Of a stretch of 49,847 nt of DNA, positions 17,836-25,994 are shown piece after piece. Location of the stretch: assembly GCF_000308855.1 (NCBI RefSeq), contig NZ_BAGM01000116.1:1-49847 (forward strand), read 5' to 3'. Every line of letters starts with the position of its first letter. Position 1 is the first letter of the stretch. The notes beneath the pieces were generated by a model. It was not told the DNA's origin. It searched no databases and saw only the letters and a program-made list of their open reading frames with translations. This DNA is from Nocardia veterana NBRC 100344 (GTDB lineage: Bacteria > Actinomycetota > Actinomycetes > Mycobacteriales > Mycobacteriaceae). The translations under genes and the position numbers were made by a program.

Positions 17836-18282
17836 TCAACACCGTCGCGAATGCATACCGTAGGGAACCGCCTCCAACAGGGTGACCTGCACCGACGCCC
17901 CGCTGGGAACCCGATACGAGCAGACCTGGCCCCGCCGCGCGCCGGTCAGCGCCCGACCCAGCGGCGACTCGGGGGAGTAGACCTCCAACTCCTCGGTGTC
18001 GGCGCCGTCACGCCACCCCAGCAGAAACGTCTCGGCCTCGCCGTCGTCGAACCGGACCGTCAGCACCATGCCCGGTTCCGCGACACCGTCGTCGGCCGGC
18101 ATCTGCCCGACCACCGCCCGGCCCAGCAATTCCTCCAACTCCAGCCGACGCGCCCGCCGACCGGCCGCGGATTCGACATCCTCGTCCCCGCCGCCGCGAT
18201 GCGCGGCACGCAACTCCACCAGCTCCTGCCGCAGCCGCTCGTAGGCGTCCTGCGTCAGCCACACATTCTCGGTTCCCGTCAT
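17836..18282 (-). CDS. GreA/GreB-family transcription elongation factor-like protein
   Basis: 148 aa from ATG at 18282. The N-terminal coiled coil (NVWLTQDAYERLRQELVEL) and C-terminal FKBP-like domain (MVLTVRFDDGEAETFLLGW, YSPESPLGRALTGARRGQV) match Gre factors, which enter the RNA polymerase secondary channel to stimulate transcript cleavage. It is slightly shorter than housekeeping GreA (about 158-164 aa) and lies apart from any known greA neighbourhood, so it is probably an accessory paralogue. It is divergent from the PucR-type gene. The frame stays open further upstream only because of GC-rich codon bias in the opposite gene. Confidence 0.8.
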   Translation of the reverse strand: MTGTENVWLTQDAYERLRQELVELRAAHRGGGDEDVESAAGRRARRLELEELLGRAVVGQMPADDGVAEPGMVLTVRFDDGEAETFLLGWRDGADTEELEVYSPESPLGRALTGARRGQVCSYRVPSGASVQVTLLEAVPYGMHSRRC

Positions 18283-18477
18283 CTCATCTCTTCGTTCCAC
18301 GTGCCGGCGCACCCCACACCCGCGCGCCGCACCGCCGATGCCGATATCCATCTCCAGAGTGACCCGCCACCCCACCCGATACGTTGTCCGTCTGCGACAA
18401 TCTGTGCCACGGTCATTGTTGTCACCGAACACCACGGTCGGGACCGCCGCGCCGGAAAGGACCCGTGACCTGCCCCG

Positions 18478-20007
18478 ATGGTCAAACTCGATCGCCTGAT
18501 CAACATCCTGAGCCGCTACGGCGCCCGACTGCACGGCAGCATCGCCAACCGCAGCGTCGAACTGCACAGCGTCGCCGTCCACGACCCCATCCGCCCACAC
18601 GCCGCCACCGGTGACGTCTTCCTCGCCGTCGGCGCCGCCGACCTCACCGAAGCACTCGCCCTCGCCGCCGACGCCCGCGCCACCGTCGCCATCGCCCGCA
18701 CCACCGACAGCCCCGACCCCCACCACCGGCACACACTCGACGACGCCGGCACCGCGCTGCTGACCGTCGACCCGAGCGTGTCCTGGAGCCAGATCGCCTC
18801 CGTCGTCTACGGACTCGTGCTCGAAGGCCGCGAAACCGAATCCGGCCGCGGCCCCAGCGACCTGTTCGCCCTCGCCGACACCATCTCCGCCTCCGTCGAC
18901 GGACCCGTCACCATCGAAGACCAACTGTCGCGCGTCATGGCCTACTCCACCGCCCAACACGAAACCGACCCCGTACGCTCGGACACCATCCTCGGCCGGC
19001 GCATGCCCGAACGCGTCCGCCGATTCCTCGACCAGCAGGGAATCTTCGCCCACCTCGCCACCTCCGACGCCCCGCTCTACATCCCACCGGCACCCGAACA
19101 CGGCCTGCACGGCCGCACCGTGGCCGCCGTCCGCGCCGGCCGCGAACTCCTCGGCTCGGTCTGGGTCTCCGGCCGCGAACCGCTCCCACCACACCGCGCC
19201 CGAGCCCTGCAGGAAGGCGCCCACACCGTGGCCCTGCACCTGCTGCGCTCCCGGGTCAGCGCCGACCTGGAACGACAAGTCGAATCCGAACTCGTCATCG
19301 AACTGATCGAGGGCAGCCCCGACGCCGACGCCGCCATCGGCAAACTCGGCATCCCCGCCCACGACCTGCGCGTCATCGCCCTGCAAGCCCACGCCGAACA
19401 AGAACGCAACGCCGGCATCCTGCTCGCCTTCGAACGCGCCACCACCGGCTTCGGCTGGTCCCGCCGCGGCCGCAGCACCCTGTTCGGCAACACCGTCTAC
19501 ACCCTGCTACCCGCCGGCGACGATCCCGCACCCGCCTACCGATGGATCGCCGACATCGCCGCGAGCCTGCCCGCGCACATCGACATCGTCGCCGGAATCG
19601 GCGGCACCGCCGACGCCCGCGACCTACCCGCGAGCCGGCAGGAAGCCGACGAATGCATGGCGCTGCCCCCGACCCCCACCCGAACACCACACTGCTACGA
19701 CACCGCCTGGGACCGCATCCTCATCCAGCGACTGCGCTCGGTGGCCTCGACCGGCCGCCTCCCGTCCCGAGACCCCGTCGCCCAACTGGCCGACGCCGAC
19801 CGCCGCGGCGGCACCCACTATGTCCCCACCCTGCAGGCCTGGCTCGAAGCACACGGCGACCCGAACGCCGCCGCCCGCACCCTCGGCGTACACCCCAACA
19901 CCGTGCGGCACCGGATGCGCCGCATGCGCGAATTCGACTACCTCGACCTCGACGACCCCACCAAACGCACCGCCCTGCTCATCGCCCTCCCGCTCCACAC
20001 CGGCTGA
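18478..20007 (+). CDS. PucR-family transcriptional regulator
   Basis: 509 aa from ATG at 18478; the nearest purine stretch GGAAAGG is 18 nt away, so initiation may be weak. The N-terminal part (to about 230) is a ligand or sensing region without a clear motif. The middle resembles the degenerate GGDEF-like domain found in PucR/CdaR proteins. The C-terminal helix-turn-helix is clear: LQAWLEAHGDPNAAARTLGV, then HPNTVRHRMRRM. PucR proteins usually activate adjacent catabolic or transport genes. The next gene downstream is a universal stress protein 160 bp away with its own apparent promoter, so the target is unclear. Divergent from the GreA-like gene. Confidence 0.82.
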   Translation: MVKLDRLINILSRYGARLHGSIANRSVELHSVAVHDPIRPHAATGDVFLAVGAADLTEALALAADARATVAIARTTDSPDPHHRHTLDDAGTALLTVDPSVSWSQIASVVYGLVLEGRETESGRGPSDLFALADTISASVDGPVTIEDQLSRVMAYSTAQHETDPVRSDTILGRRMPERVRRFLDQQGIFAHLATSDAPLYIPPAPEHGLHGRTVAAVRAGRELLGSVWVSGREPLPPHRARALQEGAHTVALHLLRSRVSADLERQVESELVIELIEGSPDADAAIGKLGIPAHDLRVIALQAHAEQERNAGILLAFERATTGFGWSRRGRSTLFGNTVYTLLPAGDDPAPAYRWIADIAASLPAHIDIVAGIGGTADARDLPASRQEADECMALPPTPTRTPHCYDTAWDRILIQRLRSVASTGRLPSRDPVAQLADADRRGGTHYVPTLQAWLEAHGDPNAAARTLGVHPNTVRHRMRRMREFDYLDLDDPTKRTALLIALPLHTG

Positions 20008-20096
20008 CCGTCGCACCGAACACGATGCGAGACCGAACGGCCCCGACGAGACACACTTCGCCCAGACTCCCAGCACAACGAACCCCACTTCTCACC

Positions 20097-20111
20097 AGGA
20101 CTTTGGGCCCT
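20097..20111 (+). promoter_or_regulatory. DosR/DevR-box-like sequence upstream of universal stress gene
   Basis: AGGACTTTGGGCCCT resembles the mycobacterial DosR core GGGAC-TWWA-GTCCC: each half-site has one mismatch and the spacing is identical. It is about 57 bp upstream of the universal stress protein start, in an intergenic stretch of 160 bp. Many DosR-regulon genes encode universal stress proteins, so the context agrees. The regulator itself is not in this window. Confidence 0.45.
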
Positions 20112-20167
20112 AGGGGAAACCCGGAACAGGAGCAACGATCGAAGAAGCAGGCACGCAGGAGGCAGCC

Positions 20168-21064
20168 ATGGGGACGAGCGCGACGGTGACCGAACCGATC
20201 GTCGTCGGAATCGACGAATCCGAAGCGGCCGAACAAGCCGCCGCCTGGGCAGCCGGCGAAGCCGCACTGCGCCACCTCGACGTCCGGATCGTACTGGCCT
20301 GCGGCTCCGCCGTTCTCGACAGCTCTCACACCCGACACCGACAGGAGCGAGGCTACTGGCGCGAAGAGCACGCCCTGGCCCGAGCCGCCGCCATCGTGCG
20401 TCACACCGCACCCGGCACAGAAGTGCTCACCGAGCTCACACCGGCACCGGTCCTCCCAACCCTCACGGCATGGTCGAAGCGCGCATCGATGATCGTTGTC
20501 GGCAGCCACGGACGTGGTCCGATCCGCCGGGCCGTGCTGGGCTCGGTCAGTACCGCCGTCGCTCGGGAAGCGTTCTGCCCGGTCGCCATCGTCTACTCCC
20601 GCCCCCCGCGCCGAGCCGGAACCGGGCCGGACCCGGTCGTCGGTATCCGTGACATGCCCGACGACGCCACCGCCCTCGACTACGCCTTCACGGAAGCACG
20701 CCTGCGAGAATCGGGCGTAGTAGCAGTGCACGCCCTGCGCCATGACACAGCCGCCACCGGCGGACAGGTCGCAACCCGTGAGACCTTCGAGCGCGCCCTG
20801 TCCCGATGGCAGCATCGCTATCCGGAAGTCGCACTGGAGACGGTCGTCGCCTCCGATGCCCCAGCTCCCGCGTTGGCCCGCCACGCCGCCGTCGGCGGGC
20901 TACTCGTCCTGGGCAGACACGGCTGGTGGGAATTCGAGCAGATAGAAACCGATATCGCACGCATCGCGAAGCACACCGCCCGCTGCCCGACCCTCATCGT
21001 TCCCGACGACCTCGACACACGACGTCCGTCCGAACGAGCCGAATCCGTCTCACCAGCCACGTGA
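20168..21064 (+). CDS. Tandem universal stress protein (UspA family)
   Basis: 298 aa from ATG at 20168 with AGGAGG 5 bases before. Two Usp domains: residues about 9-145 and 155-285. The first has a complete ATP-binding signature, G-x2-G-x9-GS (GSHGRGPIRRAVLGS). The second (VLGRHGWWEFEQIETDI) has lost it and may be structural. This two-domain form is common in actinobacterial dormancy proteins. A DosR-like box precedes it, and the acyl-CoA ligase gene follows after 40 nt with its own ribosome site, so the two are probably one transcript that answers hypoxia or redox stress. The role is inferred from family. Confidence 0.88.
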   Translation: MGTSATVTEPIVVGIDESEAAEQAAAWAAGEAALRHLDVRIVLACGSAVLDSSHTRHRQERGYWREEHALARAAAIVRHTAPGTEVLTELTPAPVLPTLTAWSKRASMIVVGSHGRGPIRRAVLGSVSTAVAREAFCPVAIVYSRPPRRAGTGPDPVVGIRDMPDDATALDYAFTEARLRESGVVAVHALRHDTAATGGQVATRETFERALSRWQHRYPEVALETVVASDAPAPALARHAAVGGLLVLGRHGWWEFEQIETDIARIAKHTARCPTLIVPDDLDTRRPSERAESVSPAT

Positions 21065-21104
21065 GCGGCGTCCGGAGGCCCGCAGCTCGGCTCCAGGAGC
21101 AATC

Positions 21105-22899
21105 ATGCACGAATTCAGCCTGCCCGCCATTTACGATGTCACGCCCGAGGCATGCCTGGGCGACCTCGTTCACCGCAACGCCGAAAAACACCCCGATGTC
21201 GCAGTGATCGCCCGCAAACGCGACGGCCGATGGCACGACGTGAGCGCCGTCGAATTCCTCGCCGAAGTCCGCGCGACCAGCAAGGGCCTGATCGCCAGCG
21301 GTATCGAATCCGGCGACCGAGTAGCCATCATGTCCAGTACCAGATACGAGTGGACACTGCTCGACTTCGCGATCTCCTGCGCCGGAGCGGTCAGCGTGCC
21401 CGTGTACGAGACATCCTCACCCGAACAGGTGCACTGGATTCTCTCCGATTCAGGCGCTGTCGCGGCGGTCACCGAAACAAGGGCCCACACCACCGTCGTG
21501 AACGCAGTCCGCGATCGGCTACCCGATCTCCGCCAGCTCTGGCAGATCGACGCCGACGCACTGCCCACGCTCGCGCGAACGGGGGCCGGGATCACCGACG
21601 CCCGGCTCGACGAACGTCGCGCCACCGTCGACGCGGACTCGCTCGCCACGATCGTCTACACCTCAGGCACTACCGGCCGCCCCAAGGGCTGCCCGCTGAC
21701 CAACCGCAACTTCCTCGCTGAGCTGGGCAACACCACCGCCCGCCTGCCCGAGTTGTTCCGAACCGGGGAATCGTCGGTCCTGCTGTTCCTACCACTGGCA
21801 CACGTCCTCGGCCGCATCGCAGAGGTGGCCGTTCGCACTCGCCCCCATCAAGATCGGCCATGTCAGCAACGTCAAAGATGTCACCACCGAACTCGAAACG
21901 TTCCGCCCAACACTGATCCTCGGCGTCCCCCGGGTCTTCGAGAAAGTGTTCGATGCCGCTCGCGCGCGAGCGCAATCGACCCACCGAGGGTTGATCTTCG
22001 ACGCGGCCGCCACGACCGCTGCCTCCTACAGCCGCGCCCTCGATTCCGGCCGTATTCCCTGGCATCTTCGCCTGCGCCACACGGTGTTCGACCGCTTGGT
22101 ATACCGGAAGCTCCGCGCCGCACTCGGCGGCCGAGCCACGCACGCGCTGTCCGGCGGAGCTCCGCTCGGCGAACGACTCGGACACTTCTTTCGCGGAGCC
22201 GGCTTCACGGTGCTCGAAGGCTACGGCCTGACCGAAACCTGCGGAGCAGCAACATTCAACCCCGACGACCGGCCGAAGATCGGAACCGTCGGCCAACCGG
22301 TGCCGGGCTGCGCGGTCCGCATCGACGAGGACGGCGAGATCCTGCTCCGGGGTCCCACCGTGTTCACCGGCTATTGGCACAACCCATCGGCCACCAAGGA
22401 GGCATTCCGCGACACCTGGTTCGTCACCGGCGACGTCGGCTCCCTCGACCGGGACGGCTACCTCACCATCAGCGGCCGCAAGAAGGAGATCATCGTGACC
22501 GCGGGTGGCAAGAATGTCGCTCCCGCCGTCATCGAGGACCGCATCAGGTCCCACGCCATCATCGGTGAAGTCATGGTCGTCGGCGATGGAAAACCGTTCG
22601 TCGGGTGCCTCGTCACCATCGACCGTGAACAGTTCACCACCTGGAAGCACCTGCACGGCAAATCGGCCGAGGCGACACCGGCCGACCTCGACTCCGATCC
22701 CGAGCTACTCGAAGCGATCCAAGCCGCCGTCGACGACGGAAACCGAGCAGTGTCCCAGGCCGAAGCGGTACGCAAGTTCCGGCTTCTACACACCGAGTTC
22801 ACCGAGGCCAACGGCTATATCACGCCGTCGCTGAAACTCAAACGCAATCTCGTGCTGCGCGATTTCGCCGATGAGGTCGAGGCACTGTACTCGACCTAG
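21105..22899 (+). pseudogene. FadD15-like long-chain acyl-CoA ligase, frameshifted
   Basis: ATG at 21105 follows AGGAG. The frame carries the ANL core IVYTSGTTGRPKGCPLTN and LFLPLAHVLGRIAEVAV, then leaves the family sequence at about 21831-21835. The continuation LAPIKIGHVSNVKDV, FRPTLILGVPRVFEKVFDAA, GYGLTETCGAATF, FVTGDVGSLDRDGYL and the final LKLKRNLVLRDF is in the next frame, ending at 22899. One surplus base near GTTCGCA (21831-21837) explains the break; removing it gives an ordinary enzyme of about 597 aa. It would activate long-chain fatty acids to acyl-CoA. It sits 40 nt behind the universal stress gene. Sequencing error or recent loss are both possible. Confidence 0.85.
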
Positions 22900-22931
22900 C
22901 CGGGTGCGCTGCGACCCCACGGCCGGCCACT

Positions 22932-23282
22932 TCAATGCACCAGCTGCTGCCAGTCGGGCGGCACACTGCCCGCCGGACCGGGCACCGGCTGGGTCTCGGG
23001 ATGACTCGTCGGCGGCGCCAGCTCCGGACCGTCACCGACCTCGCCGGTGCGGTAGTCGTAGAACCAGTCCTCTCCGGGCTCGAAACTCTGGATAACCGGA
23101 TGCCCGGTACTGCGGAAATGGGCGGTCGCATGCTGAGCAGGGGAGCTGTCACAACACCCCACATGCCCACAGCGGGCGCACCGCCGCAGATGAACCCACC
23201 ACCCGCCGGCAGCCAGACATTCGGCGCAACCGGTCCCACCGGCCGGCACGGTCACATCGATATCGCCACCCGATACGCTCAC
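22932..23282 (-). CDS. UBP-type zinc-finger protein
   Basis: 116 aa from GTG at 23282, with AGGGAGAG upstream. The zinc finger uses GCAEC, CARCGHVGCCD and the histidines of HATAHFRSTGHPV, the layout of ZnF-UBP domains (ubiquitin-hydrolase-type finger), followed by EPGEDWFYDYRTGE and a proline-rich tail. Bacteria of this group have no ubiquitin; the role of these stand-alone fingers is not known. Its start overlaps the stop codon of an upstream reading-frame remnant in the form GTGA, suggesting that it was translationally coupled to an amidotransferase gene now lost. Confidence 0.82.
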   Translation of the reverse strand: MSVSGGDIDVTVPAGGTGCAECLAAGGWWVHLRRCARCGHVGCCDSSPAQHATAHFRSTGHPVIQSFEPGEDWFYDYRTGEVGDGPELAPPTSHPETQPVPGPAGSVPPDWQQLVH

Positions 23283-23473
23283 CGCTGCTCTCCCTTCGAC
23301 GTCGCGACCACAGCCTCGACCACACCACGGGCACCGGCCGGGTTCTGCTCCGTGATCAGCCGCCCGTCGGTCACCACATACGGGGCGAAAGGCTCGACAG
23401 CCGTGCGGTAGTCGGCACCACCCGAGATCACCGTCGTCCGATCCGGGAAACACCGCCGGCCGCGTGATGCCGA
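23279..23473 (-). pseudogene. C-terminal remnant of a DJ-1/PfpI-type glutamine amidotransferase-like gene
   Basis: This short frame has no good start and is closed upstream by a stop at 23474-23476, but its sequence is recognisable: TVISGGADYRTAVEP, then PYVVTDGRLITEQNPAGARG, the typical C-terminal strand and helix of class I amidotransferase/DJ-1/PfpI proteins. About 64 codons remain of the usual 180-230; the N-terminal part with the nucleophile elbow is gone. It ends in TGA overlapping the GTG of the zinc-finger gene. The choD stop codon lies only a few bases upstream, so the missing part was probably deleted when choD and this operon were joined. Confidence 0.6.
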
Positions 23474-23481
23474 TCAACCTA

Positions 23482-25215
23482 TCAGGCCGAGCGACCGTCG
23501 GCGGCCACATGCCGGATCTCCGCGATCGGCAACCGCAGAGCAGCGGGGGAGGAGACCGGAACCACCGGCGCGACCGGCGCCACCGGATCGAGGCGACGGT
23601 AGGGCAGATCCATCGGCGGCCGCGGGTCGCGCTCACCCTTGTTCGGCCACATCGACGCCGCCCGCTCGGCCTGCGCGGCGATGGTCAGCGACGGATTGAC
23701 ACCCAGATTCGCCGAAATCGCCGACCCGTCCACAATGCTCAACGTCGGATACCCGTGCACACGGTGATACGGGTCGATCACCCCACGCTCCCGATCCGCG
23801 CCGATCACGCAACCGCCGATGAAATGCGCCGTCATCGGAATCCCGAAAATATCCGGCCAGGTACTGCCCGCCGTGGCCCCGAGCTTGTCGGCCACCCGGC
23901 GCGTCACCTCATGACCGGCCGGAATCCACGACGGATTCGGCTCCCCGTAGCCCTGCCGGCTGGTGTATCGGCGACCGAACAGCCCCCGCCGGGTGAACGT
24001 CGTGATCGAATTGTCCAGACTCTGCATGACCAGCAGGATCAGCGTGCGCTCACTCCAGCGCCGAGTCCGCAACAACCGCACCGTCCGCACGGGGTGACCG
24101 AACGCCGTCACCAGCACCCGCACCCATCGCGGCACCGCATGACCACCATCGACCAGATAGGTCTGCAACAAACCCATCGTGTTCGACCCCTTGCCGTAGC
24201 GCACCGGCTCGATATGGGTGTCGGGGGTCGGATGAAACGACGAGGTGATCGCCACTCCCGCCGTCAGATCGAGATCGGCATCCACCCGAGTGCGTCCCGC
24301 CCCGAGGATCGCCTCGGAATTGGTGCGGGTCAGCACCCCCAGTCGCGGCGACAGATTCGGCAACACACCCGAGTCCCGCATCCGGAACAGCAACCGCTGG
24401 GTTCCCCATGTGCCCGCGGCCAGCACCACGTGCCGCGCCGCGATCGTCCGGCGCCGCCGCCGGATCCGCGCACCGGTACGCCGCGTATCGACCAGCCAGC
24501 TGCCGTCGGACTGTGGCCGCACAGCAGTCACCGTCGTCATCGGAAACACCTGCGCGCCCGCCCGTTCGGCCAGCCCCAGGTAGTTCTTCACCAGAGTGTT
24601 CTTGGCGCCGTGCCGGCACCCGGTCATACATTCGCCGCACTCGATACATCCGGTGCGGTCCGGGCCGACACCACCGAAGTACGGGTCCGCGCTCACCACA
24701 CCGGGTTCACCGAAGTACACACCCACCGGCGTCGGCACGTAGGTGTCGCCGACGCCCATATCCTCGGCGACCGACCGGATGATCTCGTCGGCCAGGGTGG
24801 TGTGCGGATTCTCCACGACACCGAGCATGCGCCGCGCCTGCTCGTAGTGCGGACTCAATTCGGCGTCCCAGTCGGTGATGTCGGCCCACTGCCGGTCACC
24901 GAAGAACGCGCTGCCCGGCTTGTACAGCGTGTTCGCGTAGTTCAAGGAGCCCCCGCCGACGCCCGCGCCGGCCAGGATGAAGCAGTCGCGCAACCGGTGG
25001 ATGCGTTGAATGCCGTAGCAGCCCAGCGCCGGTGCCCACAGATAGCGGCGCAGATCCCAGCTGGTGGCCGCGAAGTCCGCGTCGGCGAAACGCCGACCGG
25101 CCTCGAGGACCGCCACCGAATACCCCTTCTCCACCAACCGCAACGCCGTCACACTTCCACCGAAGCCGGATCCCACGATCACGACATCGACGTCATCCGG
25201 CCACCCTGCCTCCAT
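23482..25215 (-). CDS. choD: GMC-type oxidoreductase, ChoD (cholesterol oxidase-like)
   Basis: 577 aa from ATG at 25215, with CAGGAGGTGTC directly before. The N-terminus has the FAD dinucleotide fold GSGFGGSVTALRL and continues VLEAGRRFADADF. A GAGVGGGSLNYANTL segment binds flavin. TGCIECGECMTGCRHGAKNTL carries four cysteines in a CxxCxxCxxxC order, a hallmark of this ChoD branch and not of classical secreted cholesterol oxidases. ISANLGVNPSLTIAAQAERAA closes the FAD site. The whole length and the C-terminal MWPNKGERDPRPP pattern match mycobacterial ChoD (Rv3409c). The true substrate of ChoD is disputed and steroid oxidation is not proven. Preceded by a long, lower-GC intergenic stretch with palindromes. 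Confidence 0.92.
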   Translation of the reverse strand: MEAGWPDDVDVVIVGSGFGGSVTALRLVEKGYSVAVLEAGRRFADADFAATSWDLRRYLWAPALGCYGIQRIHRLRDCFILAGAGVGGGSLNYANTLYKPGSAFFGDRQWADITDWDAELSPHYEQARRMLGVVENPHTTLADEIIRSVAEDMGVGDTYVPTPVGVYFGEPGVVSADPYFGGVGPDRTGCIECGECMTGCRHGAKNTLVKNYLGLAERAGAQVFPMTTVTAVRPQSDGSWLVDTRRTGARIRRRRRTIAARHVVLAAGTWGTQRLLFRMRDSGVLPNLSPRLGVLTRTNSEAILGAGRTRVDADLDLTAGVAITSSFHPTPDTHIEPVRYGKGSNTMGLLQTYLVDGGHAVPRWVRVLVTAFGHPVRTVRLLRTRRWSERTLILLVMQSLDNSITTFTRRGLFGRRYTSRQGYGEPNPSWIPAGHEVTRRVADKLGATAGSTWPDIFGIPMTAHFIGGCVIGADRERGVIDPYHRVHGYPTLSIVDGSAISANLGVNPSLTIAAQAERAASMWPNKGERDPRPPMDLPYRRLDPVAPVAPVVPVSSPAALRLPIAEIRHVAADGRSA

Positions 25216-25388
25216 GACACCTCCTGGCTGTGGACGCTAACAACACCGCCGCTGCGGACGCGACGATGTCGTGGCGACTACCAATTCCGGCGGCGGGCGC
25301 TACGGCAGTTTCACAACGGCAGGGCATCGCGACGGGGGCGGGTGGGCCGGAAGAAGTTCGGTGAATGAGGGAACGGTGCGACAGCCAG

Positions 25389-25410
25389 CAAAACGTCACG
25401 TGACATTTTG
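25389..25410. promoter_or_regulatory. 22-bp palindrome upstream of choD
   Basis: A perfect 10-bp core GTCACGTGAC is flanked, beyond one mismatched pair, by matching CAAAA and TTTTG arms. It is about 175 bp upstream of the choD start and shares its core with the palindrome at 25640. Likely an operator; the protein is unknown. It does not fit the KstR consensus. Confidence 0.5.
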
Positions 25411-25639
25411 CGCCTCCGGACCGGGAGCTTGGAAAGCAGGGGCGAGGGGTCGGATACCGGGAGATAAGCGAGCTGCGCCGAGAGCGACTCCGAGCCATTG
25501 CCTTGACCGTGCTGCGCAATGAGTGGTCGAAAGTTATTGCAGCAGCGGAGATAAAGCCACGCCAGGCAGGTGCGATTCGGTTCGCGAACATTGTTCGACG
25601 GATCGTGCTACAGCTGCGACCGGATTCCTACCCATATTT

Positions 25640-25654
25640 ACGTCACTGTGACGT
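25640..25654. promoter_or_regulatory. 15-bp perfect palindrome ACGTCAC-T-GTGACGT
   Basis: Seven-base arms are exact reverse complements around a single T. The core matches the other palindrome at 25389, with one extra central base. It is about 425 bp upstream of choD, so it may belong to an unannotated transcript or be an auxiliary site. Confidence 0.45.
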
Positions 25655-25994
25655 TTCGGTGCCTTGGGGCGGAAACGGCCGGTGGGGTGGCGAGAAGGCG
25701 CACACGGCATCGATTCGTAATTTTTCCTGCGGAGTCAGCATTTCGCCGGAAAGGTAACCGAGGGTGTTCGGGTGTGTACGCCGGCTTCGGGTGAGCCACG
25801 GTGTCCATCGGCGAATACCGATGAACCCAGCCGATTCAGGGCCGACCGACCCTGGGCGGGACCTGACGAAACATGCTGCCGCACAAGGCGAAACCGCCAC
25901 TTCGACAGCCGTTTCATTTCGCCGATAATCTACATTATGTCAAGTAACGGCTTTCCCGGGCTCCTCCGAACCTGACCTGTGATGCCCGCACCCC

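Larger units (their letters stand above)
25216..25994. other. 779-bp intergenic region, no supported gene
   Basis: This lies downstream of the NRPS and upstream of choD, both on the minus strand, so it should hold the choD promoter and the NRPS terminator. GC content is visibly lower than in flanking genes, especially 25380-25420, 25600-25740 and 25910-25950. Two palindromes share a GTCAC/GTGAC core. A 6-bp-stem hairpin (CATCGG, CCGATG) lies at 25806-25823. Small open frames exist on both strands but look random and lack ribosome sites. Confidence 0.5.

Noticed and set aside
18283..19401. N-terminal extension of the GreA-like frame
   Set aside because: It runs antisense to the PucR gene and is low-complexity Gly/Val/Asp. 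The GreA similarity starts at the ATG at 18282.
25503..25757. 84-codon plus-strand frame in the choD upstream gap
   Set aside because: No ribosome site, no recognisable motif, and poor codon bias for this genome.
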